20,963 bases of DNA from JAJDFU01 sp964641965 (GTDB taxonomy: Bacteria > Bacteroidota > Bacteroidia > Chitinophagales > Saprospiraceae), in NCBI GenBank assembly GCA_964641965.1, contig CAZXLD010000066.1, positions 1 to 20,963 on the forward strand, read 5' to 3'. Below are positions 1-8,490 of this stretch, piece after piece. Under the pieces are notes generated by a model. The model did no database searches. It was not told the origin of the DNA and worked only from the letters and a program-made list of their open reading frames with translations. The position numbers and the translations under genes were made by a program. Within the stretch, counting starts at the first letter, position 1, and the number at the start of each line of letters is the position of its first letter.

Positions 1-694
1 TCAAACGGGCTTTACCAGCCTGTATGTCCTGACTGATTAGCAAATGCTGCCCGACCGAGTTGGTCAATGTGATCTGCCGGGCTCGCTCGGAGGTCTCAAC
101 CCACAACACCCCTTTTACCGGGTTTGGGAAGATTTGGGTAATAGAACCAGAGATCTCCTCGACCAGACCGGTGGACACATCTTCTACCACTGCCCGGATT
201 AAATAAGTGGAATCCGTTCGTTCCTGCCAGGTAGAATCTCCATTTATATCCGTACGCCAGGAGCGTTCGTTACCACCTGCTTCTATCCCAAATTGGGCAT
301 TGACATCTGCTGATTGAAAACCGACCACAAAATCCCCATCGAATTCCAGATCGGCAGTTGCGACATCGTCTTGTCCTATCCATTCCGGGTTATTGTTTAA
401 AACAAAACCCACTTCTTCAAAAACATTAGTTTCTGAAGGTTTTCCGTTTTCTTCATCCCACGGATACACATAGGCAATGTATCCACCTTGAGAAATGCCT
501 CTTTGCACATAGAATCTCAATTCCAGTAGTCTGGCAGGACCATTGGGAGTAGTCATCCGGACGCCGAAGATCTTACTCTGAAGGAAAACGAACTTGTCCG
601 GATCTTCATCGTCGTAGACTAATTCTGTTCCTTGGCTCAAAGCCGGGACAGTTAGCATAAGGAAAAAAGCAAGTAGAAGGGTAAAAATGCGCAT
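1..694 (-). CDS. Secreted protein with T9SS sorting domain (partial, C-terminus beyond window)
   Basis: This minus-strand gene starts at the ATG at 694-692 and runs off the left edge after about 231 codons without a stop. The first 21 residues (MRIFTLLLAFF... ending in ALSQ) form a clear signal peptide. The middle is a beta-rich domain (about residues 30-170) that I do not recognise. From about residue 190 it reads ITQIFPNPVKGVLWVE, the FPNP-type start of a type A T9SS C-terminal sorting domain, followed by a typical ITLTNSVGQ strand. The protein should therefore be exported by Sec and then secreted or surface-anchored by the type IX system. Its substrate or partner is unknown. Upstream, at 794-818, lies a copy of the CCACTTTTGGGT motif shared with two other operons in the window, with a possible -7 element (TTAATTTG on the minus strand) at 770-763. 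The start is chosen because it gives the signal peptide. Confidence 0.85.
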   Translation of the reverse strand, partial: MRIFTLLLAFFLMLTVPALSQGTELVYDDEDPDKFVFLQSKIFGVRMTTPNGPARLLELRFYVQRGISQGGYIAYVYPWDEENGKPSETNVFEEVGFVLNNNPEWIGQDDVATADLEFDGDFVVGFQSADVNAQFGIEAGGNERSWRTDINGDSTWQERTDSTYLIRAVVEDVSTGLVEEISGSITQIFPNPVKGVLWVETSERARQITLTNSVGQHLLISQDIQAGKARL

Positions 695-762
695 AGAAAA
701 AAATTTAGATGTTAATAATTAATCCAAATACATAGCCGATAGAAATCGAATCACAATGGTTT

Positions 763-818
763 CAAATTAAAATGTTTGGTAGGTACAGGAATCACCCAAA
801 AGTGGTAAAGTGGTGGGA
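763..818 (-). promoter_or_regulatory. Shared operator motif plus -7-like element, copy 1
   Basis: Read toward the gene that starts at 694, the region 813-794 is CCACTTTACCACTTTTGGGT: two CCACT boxes 8 bp apart, the second continuing to CCACTTTTGGGT. The 12-mer recurs at 12155-12144 and 18105-18094 in the same orientation and position. A TTAATTTG sequence at 770-763 (7 of 8 matches to the Bacteroidota -7 consensus TAnnTTTG) lies 24 bp downstream, close to the 25-bp spacing of the other two copies. The box spacing here (8 bp) differs from the 11 bp of the others. The regulator is unknown. Confidence 0.55.
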
Positions 819-825
819 TTGTTTG

Positions 826-918
826 ACTTGGAGATTCGGAGATGCGAAAACCCGGAAATCAGAAAGTCAGAGGATTCAGGAATTCAAGGATATGCAATTG
901 CGGAAACACAAAAATGTG
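826..918. repeat. Degenerate GAGATGCG-type repeat tract
   Basis: This intergenic stretch contains GAGATTCG followed directly by GAGATGCG, then a run of related words (GGAAATCAG, GTCAGAGGATTCAGG, TTGCGGAAACAC). It resembles a decayed version of the perfect octamer array at 7451-7506 and the sequence around 19684-19715. The rest of the 271-base gap between the T9SS cargo gene and the TonB receptor gene shows nothing else recognisable apart from copy 1 of the operator. Confidence 0.4.
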
Positions 919-965
919 GGCTTGGGTTATGGGAGCTGTAGGCAATGATAATAGCCCCCTATTCA

Positions 966-3212
966 CTAGAAAAAGAAACTCACCCCACTCTGGATAAAGA
1001 AGGGGTACCCGGGTGTGAAGTGGAGCTCAGAAACGGGTTCCGGCTCGTCGAATAACCGGCTTTCTGTGTCAAACTGGGCTTCATTCCAATCGGTATTGGC
1101 CAGGTTTTCAACTTTCAGGCTTAATTCAAAACGCTTGCGGGTATAATTCAGGTTCAGATCAAGCACGGTGTACCCAAGGGCAACGACCGAATTGTCCTCG
1201 TTGGCCGGGCGATCCTGAATGAACCGATAGCGCAATGCCCCGCTCAAGCCGAAAGGAGTCCGGAAACCGATCCCTCCCACACTGGTTAACCTTGGAGCCA
1301 GGGGTATATTTTGTACCTCCGGGTCCACATCAAGGAACCGGGCTTGCGCGAAGGTTACATCCAGGTCCAGGAATAACCAATGAAAGGGTTGGTATCGGCC
1401 CGAAAAGTCCAGCCCCCAGCGTCGGGTAGGGTCTCCAGGTTCCACGACGGCCTCATCGCCGACATAGACAAATTCCTGTTCCAGGTACAAATACCAGAAC
1501 GCAGCATTTATCAGCATATCAGGGACAGGTTTCCATCGCAGACCAAGGTCGGTCCCAAAGGCCAGGGGAATGGTCTTTTCAGCTTGCCTGGTCACGACTA
1601 CCCGCGTATCGTTGGAGTGAAAACCGATCCCGGATTTGAGGTAGAGTTGTACTTCCGGGTTTAGATTGTAAGCGATATTTAGTTTTGGCGTTGCCACCAG
1701 CTTTTGCTGTGCCTGGGTTTGATACAGGCTATCCAACTGATCATAATATTGAAACTGAAAAAAATCCAGCCGTGCCCCAAGGTTGAACATAAAAGGCCCA
1801 AGGCCGAGCTTGCCATCCGCGAACAAGGACGCGTTGGTTTGGAAAATATCTCCCAGGGATTGGTTCTCCAGCGTTTCCTGACGGTTTAAGGTATAGGATA
1901 ATTCGTTATCACGGATTCGGTCATGCCGAAGACTCAACCCGAACCGAGAGGTCAGGTTACCCAATCCTACCGGATCTACTCTTACATATTCACCCCGGTA
2001 ACCGAATAGATCCCGGGTTTCTTTCTGACGGATCTGATCACCGTTGATTGGATCACGTAGAAAGAAGGTAAAATTGGAATACAACTCGAAAGCATAATGG
2101 GAATAATAAAGTTGATTGGTGAAAAAGGAACGGTCATCGAGAGGCTTCCGGAGGCGAAGCATCAGATTGGTTCGGGATGTTTCTCCCCCTTCCGTGTCAT
2201 CGATCGCACCAAAGCGGCTAATCAGCCCCTGATCCACAGCCCGCTGGGGAATCTGGCCCGAGGCATCCCAGCGACTGGTGAAAGTGGTCCCCAACAGGCT
2301 AAGTGAAGATCCGCCCGGGCTCACATGATGATACTTACCGATGAGGTTCAGTCGGTTAAAGTTTTGAGGGCTTTCGAATGGTCCGTCCGTCATCAGGTAC
2401 TCGGCTCCGATATAAGCATCATGGCTATGGGCCTCCTCGGTTTGCCCCAACAGATCAACCAGGACCAGGCCTCGTAAAGTATTGAATTGACCGGCTTCCA
2501 ATTTTACTTGTGAGCGGTCCAGTCTGTCCCGAAGACGATAAGACACGTATCCCGCCGTGGTAAAATCCCCTTGTTCACTGTAGTATGGGCCCTTCCCAAA
2601 ATCTACTTCTTGAATCAACTCGGGAATCACAAAGTGCAAGTCGGCATAACCTTGCCCGTGGGCATGAGAGACCATGTTTACCGGGATACCATCCACGGCT
2701 ATAGCGAGATCGGTACCATGGTCAATGTCAAATCCCCGCAGGAAGATCTGCTCGGCCTTTCCGCCTCCCGCATGCTGAGCAGTGAACAAACCCGGTACGA
2801 TCCGTAAAACATCCTGGGCCGACCGAACGGGTCGAAGGTTCACATCAATCTTGCTCAATGCGCGAAAAGTAGCAATCTCGGGAGCAGAAACAACCACTTG
2901 GTCCAGATTAAATGAAGTGGGTTGGAGCCGGATAAGCATATCTTCGTCGGGGTTTGCTACCTCCACTCGCTGAGTTTCATAGCCAAGTATACTTATAGTA
3001 ACAAAGGCGATAACGCTATCTGTACGGAAAGAAAAATTCCCGAGTTCATCCGTTTCCGCACCGAAAGTGCGTCCCTCCACCAGTATTATTGCTCTTTCCA
3101 GGGGTTGCCCCGTTTGGCTGTCCACCACCTTGCCTTTGAGGGTATGGTGGATTAGCGAACAATTACCCTCAAACGGAATACAAATTAGGAAAAGCCACAG
3201 GAGGCATTTCAT
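966..3212 (-). CDS. TonB-dependent outer-membrane receptor with CarboxypepD_reg-like domain
   Basis: This is a 748-residue outer-membrane receptor for energised uptake of a bound ligand. The open frame extends 30 codons upstream, but the ATG at 3212-3210 gives a signal peptide (MKCLLWLFLICIPFEGNCS), so I choose it. Domains in order: a carboxypeptidase-regulatory-like beta domain at about 24-90 (LKGKVVDSQTGQPLE... ILGYETQRV), a TonB plug at about 105-225 (SAQDVLRIVPGLF, FLRGFDIDHGTDLAIAVDG), then a 22-strand-type barrel ending in an aromatic FFF. The plug holds a histidine-rich stretch, VSHAHGQGYADLHFVIPE, and HSHD follows in the first barrel strands, which hints at metal binding. It is the last gene of the DUF3604-parvulin-HupE cluster, 132 bp after the HupE stop by this start. 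The ligand is not known; a metal or metal complex is my inference from the HupE neighbour. Confidence 0.9.
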   Translation of the reverse strand: MKCLLWLFLICIPFEGNCSLIHHTLKGKVVDSQTGQPLERAIILVEGRTFGAETDELGNFSFRTDSVIAFVTISILGYETQRVEVANPDEDMLIRLQPTSFNLDQVVVSAPEIATFRALSKIDVNLRPVRSAQDVLRIVPGLFTAQHAGGGKAEQIFLRGFDIDHGTDLAIAVDGIPVNMVSHAHGQGYADLHFVIPELIQEVDFGKGPYYSEQGDFTTAGYVSYRLRDRLDRSQVKLEAGQFNTLRGLVLVDLLGQTEEAHSHDAYIGAEYLMTDGPFESPQNFNRLNLIGKYHHVSPGGSSLSLLGTTFTSRWDASGQIPQRAVDQGLISRFGAIDDTEGGETSRTNLMLRLRKPLDDRSFFTNQLYYSHYAFELYSNFTFFLRDPINGDQIRQKETRDLFGYRGEYVRVDPVGLGNLTSRFGLSLRHDRIRDNELSYTLNRQETLENQSLGDIFQTNASLFADGKLGLGPFMFNLGARLDFFQFQYYDQLDSLYQTQAQQKLVATPKLNIAYNLNPEVQLYLKSGIGFHSNDTRVVVTRQAEKTIPLAFGTDLGLRWKPVPDMLINAAFWYLYLEQEFVYVGDEAVVEPGDPTRRWGLDFSGRYQPFHWLFLDLDVTFAQARFLDVDPEVQNIPLAPRLTSVGGIGFRTPFGLSGALRYRFIQDRPANEDNSVVALGYTVLDLNLNYTRKRFELSLKVENLANTDWNEAQFDTESRLFDEPEPVSELHFTPGYPFFIQSGVSFFF

Positions 3213-3344
3213 GGAAATCCGGTTAAAAAAAATGATAGGGGTATCGACTTTTTGATCAGGTAATAAATTTACTACCCATTTGGATTGACAGGTCCTTTCC
3301 AATTTTCTGCGGTCAACGGCCTAATGTAGCAAGAACTATTGCGA

Positions 3345-4346
3345 TCATAAAAACGAAAAAGTCCGCTGCACCACCCAGAAGGCAGCCAGGCCACCGATGG
3401 CATAGGGCATTACTTTCCAAGACCATTCCGGCCAGGAAATCTTGATCTTTCCCAGGATAAAAGTGACCAGTAAGATCACCCCTACAAAGAGAATCTGTCC
3501 CGCTTCTACACCTACATTAAACATAAATAGCGCCAAAGGGATCTCATGCTGGGGTAAGCCTACCTCTGAAAGGGCACCGGCAAATCCCAGACCGTGAAAG
3601 AGCCCGAAGGCCATGGCAACGATCCAGGGATACTTTTCGGTAAGGGTTTTTTCTCCCTGCCGACTTCGCAGGATCTCGACACACAGGAATACGATACTCA
3701 AGGCAATGATGGCTTCCGTAGGAGCCGAAGGCACATTGACCACCCCCAGGGATGCCAGAGCCAGGGTAATACTATGCGCCACAGTAAAGGCAGTTATCGT
3801 TTTTAGCAATTTCCAGGTACCCGTCACGATCAGCATTAAAGCCAATACAAAGAGCAGGTGGTCGATTCCACCCAGGATGTGCTCGACTCCCATAGTGAAA
3901 TAGGAGCTGGCCACCTGGGCCTTGGATCCCCGCTCCGGCACTCGGAACACCGGATCCTTTGGTTGGACCAGAGCAGAAATGCTGGATCCATCCAGGAATT
4001 CCATCTGTATCATGACGTCGATCTGTAAAGCAGCCAGACCTTCCAGGATGATCTCCTTCCCAAACAAACTTTCTCCTTGTTGAGAAGAAAGGGTCAATTG
4101 TTCGATATAAGCTCCCGAGCGAAGGCTGGGTATCGAGGGGCCTACCGGCTCAAAGCCATCCGGGAAAACAGGTAACAGCCGAATCACCCGGTCCCCAATG
4201 GCCGGGACCTTCCAGGTAACGTTGTAAATCCCTTTGCCAACCTCTTTCACCTGGAGCAGGCCCGGTCGAATCTCGTGGGCCTGAACCAAGGAAGTCACTA
4301 ATAAAAAGGGAAGCAATAATAGTATGGATTTGAAGATTTTAACCAT
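3345..4346 (-). CDS. HupE/UreJ-type membrane protein
   Basis: This 333-residue protein has a signal peptide (residues 1-23, ending VQA-HE), an extracytoplasmic beta-type domain (about 24-145), and a C-terminal membrane domain with about six helices. The membrane domain carries the HupE/UreJ_2 family motifs: GVEHILGGIDHLLF at 153-166, FTVAHSITLAL at 187-197, FGLFHGLGFAGAL at 247-259 and FNVGVEAGQ at 276-284. The conserved His156, Asp162, His163, His191 and His251 are present. Classical HupE/UreJ proteins are nickel or cobalt permeases; for the long form with an N-terminal exported domain the substrate is unproven. Its ATG lies inside the upstream prolyl-isomerase gene (8-base overlap), so the two are probably translationally coupled. 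The TonB receptor follows. The family call is firm; metal transport is inferred. Confidence 0.88.
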   Translation of the reverse strand: MVKIFKSILLLLPFLLVTSLVQAHEIRPGLLQVKEVGKGIYNVTWKVPAIGDRVIRLLPVFPDGFEPVGPSIPSLRSGAYIEQLTLSSQQGESLFGKEIILEGLAALQIDVMIQMEFLDGSSISALVQPKDPVFRVPERGSKAQVASSYFTMGVEHILGGIDHLLFVLALMLIVTGTWKLLKTITAFTVAHSITLALASLGVVNVPSAPTEAIIALSIVFLCVEILRSRQGEKTLTEKYPWIVAMAFGLFHGLGFAGALSEVGLPQHEIPLALFMFNVGVEAGQILFVGVILLVTFILGKIKISWPEWSWKVMPYAIGGLAAFWVVQRTFSFL

Positions 4347-5205
4347 TGGAGGGCCCCTCCTGCTGACCTTCGATCACCACCTTATAGCGGGACATGAGTC
4401 CCTCCAGGTATTTTTCATGCAACTCACTCAACCGTTCGGCTTCCCAATCCTCTTTTACCCGCTCTGAGATATCCGCAAAATCAGGTGTGGGGGATTGTCT
4501 CAAGGCATGTACATAAACCAGGTGGGTGCCATAACCGGACAAAACCGGCCCATGCCACTGACCGGCTTCGAGTGAAAAAACAGATCGGGCAAATTCCGTC
4601 CCGAATAATTTGGCCAGCTCCATTTCCGAGCGCTCCGGATAGTACTGCTGGAGCATGAAAGGATCACCAACAGAAGGATCGTTTCCTATGGGCTCACCCT
4701 GCTTCTGAAGTTTACCAAGCGCTGCTTTAGCGTCGTCCAGGGTTTGGTCTTCCCGTTTATCGGGGTCAAAGAAAACCTGGGTAATCGTGATAGCATCCGG
4801 TGCCCTGTAACTATCCTGGTTATTGGCATAAAACCCTTCGAGCTCGCCTTCGATTGGATCGGGCGGTGCAATCAGGTCGGAGGTCAGGAATTCGATCTTC
4901 TGTACCATCCGCCTCCGAACGATCACGTCTTCCTTGTCAAGCCCCATATCAAGAGCCGTTCGGTACAACACTTTTTCCCGGACGTGCTCATCAATCAGCC
5001 CTTGCTGTTCTTCCGGGGTAGGGGGGCGGCCCCAACGTTTTTGCCAGTTGGCTTCCAGCCACTGGATCTCCCCCTGGGTAACGAAAATGATATCGTCGCC
5101 ACTGTCTTCCTTCGGAGCGAAGAGGGCATAAGCCCCGTAAATGAGCACCCCGATCAAGAGGAATTGAACAAGGGGTTCTTTGAGGAGTTTTGGAATTGAA
5201 TTCAT
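4339..5205 (-). CDS. Membrane-anchored parvulin-type (PpiC) peptidyl-prolyl isomerase
   Basis: This 288-residue protein has a short cytoplasmic start, one transmembrane anchor (about 10-30), a helical SurA/PpiD-like chaperone region (about 45-135) with PPTPEEQQGLIDEHVREKVLYR, and a parvulin domain at about 138-240. That domain contains ITITQVFF, a shortened middle, FARSVFSLEAGQWHGPV and SGYGTHLVYV, which are the usual strand and GxH elements of rotamase folds. Family members of this kind fold or hold envelope proteins. The tight coupling to the HupE gene (overlap 4339-4346) suggests it assists that protein, the TonB receptor or the DUF3604 protein. The parvulin core is compact, so it may act mainly as a chaperone. 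A 121-bp gap with a run of nine Gs (5253-5261) separates it from the DUF3604 gene upstream. Confidence 0.85.
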   Translation of the reverse strand: MNSIPKLLKEPLVQFLLIGVLIYGAYALFAPKEDSGDDIIFVTQGEIQWLEANWQKRWGRPPTPEEQQGLIDEHVREKVLYRTALDMGLDKEDVIVRRRMVQKIEFLTSDLIAPPDPIEGELEGFYANNQDSYRAPDAITITQVFFDPDKREDQTLDDAKAALGKLQKQGEPIGNDPSVGDPFMLQQYYPERSEMELAKLFGTEFARSVFSLEAGQWHGPVLSGYGTHLVYVHALRQSPTPDFADISERVKEDWEAERLSELHEKYLEGLMSRYKVVIEGQQEGPSNG

Positions 5206-5326
5206 AAATGGGTTGGTTTGGAGTTTCCGTTCAAATCAGGTTTTAATTCTCCGGGGGGGGGTGAATTTGGGCAATGGTAGCTGGTCTTTCGGGACCTGGG
5301 AGGCCTAATACCCATTACCTGGCCGT

Positions 5327-7186
5327 TCAGTCCAGCTTCCGGATCAAACCGGGATAGTGAGCTGCCTTTTTCACCAATTCTGGCGCAGGCGTGTACCAGA
5401 TCGGGGAGGACCATGCTCTTTCCTGAATGCTTGCCGGCACGTCAGGAAGCGGATCAATGCCGAGTTCTTTGGCATCATAGGTTGTCCAACGGGGAGTCGG
5501 TATCTCGATCACCCTGACGTAGTAGACCGCATGCAAAGCCGGATCAAAATCCGGATCGGTCCAAACGGCCTTGAGCTGAGAGTCGCCTATCGTGTTGGTG
5601 TAGGTAGCATTCTTTACGTCCACGGTATTACCAACGGCCGGAAGCTTTCCAGTGGTGGCATTAGGTTGGCGGTCGTCGCTCCAGGCCACATCATAAATCT
5701 TTTCCCAGGAATAGCCATTCTGGTACCAGCCTTTTACGACCTGTATGCGGTCCAAATTGCCGCTTTCCGGGTCTTTCATGGCCCAAACCATAAGGGTAGG
5801 GGCCTTTACATTTTCCGGTTTGGCAGGAAGATCCCCCCCCATTGGTACCCCACGGGTATAGCCTCTTTGGACCCAATCGTCAGCTTGCAGGTCTGTTTCC
5901 TTGAAGTCCCAGCCTCCAAAAATCCGGAGTCGGATCAATGGACCGGAGGTTCCGTATGATTCCTTGCGCTTGATCCCGTCGAAAATGCCCGCTCGGGTAT
6001 TCTCGTCGGCCCAGACCGCGGTAGCCCCGGGGGTGCCAAAAATCTTGGCAGCTTCCCCGGCCACCGAACCAGTTGATCCCAATCGTACCTGAGCCGTTTT
6101 ATCCGTGTTGCCATGAACACCCGGATAATTATTTTCTTCATTACTGGACATGGAGTTGTGGGAATCCGCGCCCGCGACAATCCCGAACTTGTATGGATTC
6201 GCCCCCATCATTTCCTGGAACCCGATTCCATCGATCAAGGCCCCTCTCACAAAGCTGAAATCGATTTTACTCTTTACCCCGCCCGATCCCAGCAAATGGG
6301 TAAACTCTGATTCAAAACCCGCGAATTCATCGTTCGGGGACAAGGCGGGATGCGTTTCAGACTGGCCCTTGGTTTGAAGGATCTCCACAGCCGGGGTGTT
6401 CCGGTTATACCGTTCGGCCCAGGTCCTATCGATCAAATTCCCGTAGGAAGTAGTGGGGGGGAACATCATGCCATTGGACACATTGGAATTGTGTGGTATA
6501 GAAAAATTCTCGTGTCCCATGGCGCGCTGTACCTCCTGATAGGTCCAAAGGTCCTCTCGCTTAAAGGAATTAAACGCCGAGAAAATCACATCCGGCCCTT
6601 CATCGTCCCGGAAGAACACGTTGTGATGCAGGTTTTGAGCATTGGGTTGAGAAGACCATTCAAAAGCGATCAAAGTGGTAAACTCACCCGGTTCATAATG
6701 GCGGTTCGCCGCGTCTTTCTGGCGCTGCCATGCATCAGCCATTACCTTGGGATCCACCAGGTAAGGAATGGGAACACCTGAAGAGCCGGAGTTGATAATC
6801 TGCTGAAAAGCAGCCTCCCCTTTTCCTTGAGCCATCAATTGCCCGATCTCCGTATTTGCCAATGGACTGTTTTCTTCCAACAGCAGAGGCATCATTCCCA
6901 AATATTCAGCGTGATCCGTTACCGCCACCCAGTCATACGGAGTTTTTTTCTGTTCCATTTCCCCGGTGGTGCTCATTCTAACGGGAAGCCCCTTGGCATA
7001 TTTATAGGCGTCATCCGGGGTGGTTCGGGTACCGAAAGCAAAAGCATCGGGGGAATTGACCGTATGCAAGTGCTGCTCCCCAAAGTAGACCTGACGGTCC
7101 CAGGGATTTTTGTCCTGGCCAAAAGCTATGGTGAGAGAACCTAGCCAGAGAAAGACTAGAAGGTTCATTTTCATTTTCATTTTCAT
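5327..7186 (-). CDS. DUF3604 family exported protein, paralogue 1
   Basis: The open frame extends back to 7273, but the signal peptide (MNLLVFLWLGSLTIAFGQ) is preceded by four in-frame ATGs at 7186, 7180, 7174 and 7168 in an ATGAAA hexamer repeat, so the start is one of these. The mature protein of about 600 residues belongs to DUF3604. It shows PHP-like metal-ligand motifs: FGEQHLHT near its start, VAVTDHAEY, FEWSS, HHNVFF, IPHNSNVSNG and GADSHNS. By analogy with the PHP fold these suggest a periplasmic metal-dependent hydrolase or phosphoesterase; no substrate is established to my knowledge. It ends with ERAWSSPIWYTPAP and a short tail. A paralogue lies at 9401-11272. It is probably the first gene of the cluster with the prolyl isomerase, HupE-type protein and TonB receptor. 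G-tracts of 8 and 7 bases lie inside the coding region. Confidence 0.88.
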   Translation of the reverse strand: MKMKMKMNLLVFLWLGSLTIAFGQDKNPWDRQVYFGEQHLHTVNSPDAFAFGTRTTPDDAYKYAKGLPVRMSTTGEMEQKKTPYDWVAVTDHAEYLGMMPLLLEENSPLANTEIGQLMAQGKGEAAFQQIINSGSSGVPIPYLVDPKVMADAWQRQKDAANRHYEPGEFTTLIAFEWSSQPNAQNLHHNVFFRDDEGPDVIFSAFNSFKREDLWTYQEVQRAMGHENFSIPHNSNVSNGMMFPPTTSYGNLIDRTWAERYNRNTPAVEILQTKGQSETHPALSPNDEFAGFESEFTHLLGSGGVKSKIDFSFVRGALIDGIGFQEMMGANPYKFGIVAGADSHNSMSSNEENNYPGVHGNTDKTAQVRLGSTGSVAGEAAKIFGTPGATAVWADENTRAGIFDGIKRKESYGTSGPLIRLRIFGGWDFKETDLQADDWVQRGYTRGVPMGGDLPAKPENVKAPTLMVWAMKDPESGNLDRIQVVKGWYQNGYSWEKIYDVAWSDDRQPNATTGKLPAVGNTVDVKNATYTNTIGDSQLKAVWTDPDFDPALHAVYYVRVIEIPTPRWTTYDAKELGIDPLPDVPASIQERAWSSPIWYTPAPELVKKAAHYPGLIRKLD

Positions 7187-7621
7187 TTTCTTAAAAGCTT
7201 TTGAAACTGAATCATTACAAATCCAAATTAGGTGCCCCTTGCATGGATAGGATAGTGACAACCATATCAACAAGGTAGGACAGAAAAGATTGATCCTTAA
7301 ACCGGCCGATGGAATTTATTTCCGGAAATTCAATTGGTTAAGGTTGAAGGATGATCTCATTACTGCAAATTCTGAGATTGAAAATACAGAACTTAGCGCC
7401 CTATGAGATTACCAAAAAGTTGTATTAAGGTGGAAAATATTCGATGTGGAGATGCGGAGATGCGGAGATGCGGAGATGCGGAGATGCGGAGATGCGGAGA
7501 TGCGGAATTTAATAGTTAGACCACAAAGTCCATATTCTCGAACTATCGGATTAGATAATCTGAAAAATCATACTGAGGCCAGAGCAGTAATAGTGTTGAA
7601 CCTAAAAGTCGTTCTGCATGC
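7187..7621. other. Gene-free gap holding an octamer tandem array
   Basis: This stretch of about 430 bases separates the DUF3604 paralogue-1 start from the transporter-like gene's stop. Short open frames here are low-complexity translations of the repeat and have no recognisable protein. It should contain the promoter of the DUF3604-parvulin-HupE-receptor cluster, but I see no copy of the CCACTTTTGGGT motif and no convincing -33/-7 pair. Its main content is the array at 7443-7506. Confidence 0.5.
7443..7506. repeat. Tandem octamer array GATGCGGA x7 (+1 variant)
   Basis: There are seven perfect head-to-tail copies of the 8-bp unit GATGCGGA at 7451-7506, preceded by one unit with a single change (GATGTGGA, 7443-7450). 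It lies in non-coding DNA. An 8-bp unit shifts any overlapping frame when the copy number changes. Decayed relatives occur at 826-918 and about 19684-19715. Confidence 0.95.
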
Positions 7622-8452
7622 CTATTTGGGGTAAAGGAAAGTCAACTGAAGTCTGAGCTCCCAGGCCGGACCATTCGCAGGTGCTTCTACAAAATAGTAG
7701 CCTCCTACTTGCCAGTTGATCGGTCTTCTTCCAATTTTAGCCAGTTTGCCAAAGCCTGCACCCAAAGGCACCACCCATTGCTGGCCGGAGGGTGCGTTCC
7801 AGTTGGCTGTGATAATCGGCGCAGTATTGACATACCACTTTTTGGGTAGGTTCTTGGTGATGAAGATCTGGGAGTAGAAGAAGTTGACGTCCTCCCGGTA
7901 TCCATTTCCGCCAAAAGACCAGGTATTCTGTAAAACACCTCCGAAAGTCCAGCCTTTGGGCTGAACTAAGACAACTACAGAAGGGCCTGCTGTCCATTTC
8001 TGAAAACCCAAGACCGCATCGGTAGAGGTTGGAACACCGATAGCAGGCCCCGCCCCCCAGATCAGTTTTCCGGGTTTGGCCGGGGTGAAGAAAATGGACA
8101 TCGCTATATCACCCAGGCCAAATATGCGATCCACACTTCCATCCGATTGTGGGGCCGGAGCGCTAATCAAGGGAATAATGGTCCGGACAATCATGTTCAT
8201 CTTGGATCCGATGGGGACCGGTACTACAGGTTGGATATTTAATATGTTCTTAGCCTTATTCCCTGGATAAAAACCAAAATCCGTATTGTTCTGAAATGGT
8301 AGCGAAATAAGGGAGGCAATCGGGTTCTGTATCTTTTGAGCAAGGTCTTGATCAGGACCTGCTTCCTGTGCTAGGGAGGGCAAAGAAAAACTGGCCAGAA
8401 GGATAAGAGCCAATAGGGTCTTATGCAGTTGCCTTCTTCCTTTATTTTGCAT
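7622..8452 (-). CDS. Outer-membrane transporter-like barrel ('neuromedin U'-type)
   Basis: This is a 276-residue exported protein with a signal peptide (about 1-28, ending SLAQ). It matches the pattern of the bacterial family often mislabelled 'neuromedin U' (related to the PF13557 MetA-pathway outer-membrane proteins): DLAQKIQNPIASLISLPFQNN, then LNIQPVVPVPIGSKMNMIVRTIIP, GLGDIAMSIFFTP, WGAGPAIGVPTSTD and a C-terminal strand ending in LTFLYPK. These are predicted beta-barrels in the outer membrane; their cargo is unknown. It follows the HdeD-type gene by 199 bp on the same strand, with a hairpin in between, so it may have its own promoter. A decayed gene of the related transporter family lies at 13440-14190. 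Family recognition is good; function is not known. Confidence 0.82.
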   Translation of the reverse strand: MQNKGRRQLHKTLLALILLASFSLPSLAQEAGPDQDLAQKIQNPIASLISLPFQNNTDFGFYPGNKAKNILNIQPVVPVPIGSKMNMIVRTIIPLISAPAPQSDGSVDRIFGLGDIAMSIFFTPAKPGKLIWGAGPAIGVPTSTDAVLGFQKWTAGPSVVVLVQPKGWTFGGVLQNTWSFGGNGYREDVNFFYSQIFITKNLPKKWYVNTAPIITANWNAPSGQQWVVPLGAGFGKLAKIGRRPINWQVGGYYFVEAPANGPAWELRLQLTFLYPK

Positions 8453-8490
8453 AACACAAATTTAGTTGGCCGGTATTAGCCCGATGAAAA

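Noticed and set aside
3213..3302. The 30 extra codons before MKCLLWLF in the TonB receptor frame as real coding sequence.
   Set aside because: They would bury the signal peptide 30 residues inside the protein; the inner ATG fits an exported receptor.
7446..7634. A 62-residue plus-strand open frame with a repeated MRRCGDAE pattern.
   Set aside because: It is just the octamer array read in one frame; it has no plausible protein character.
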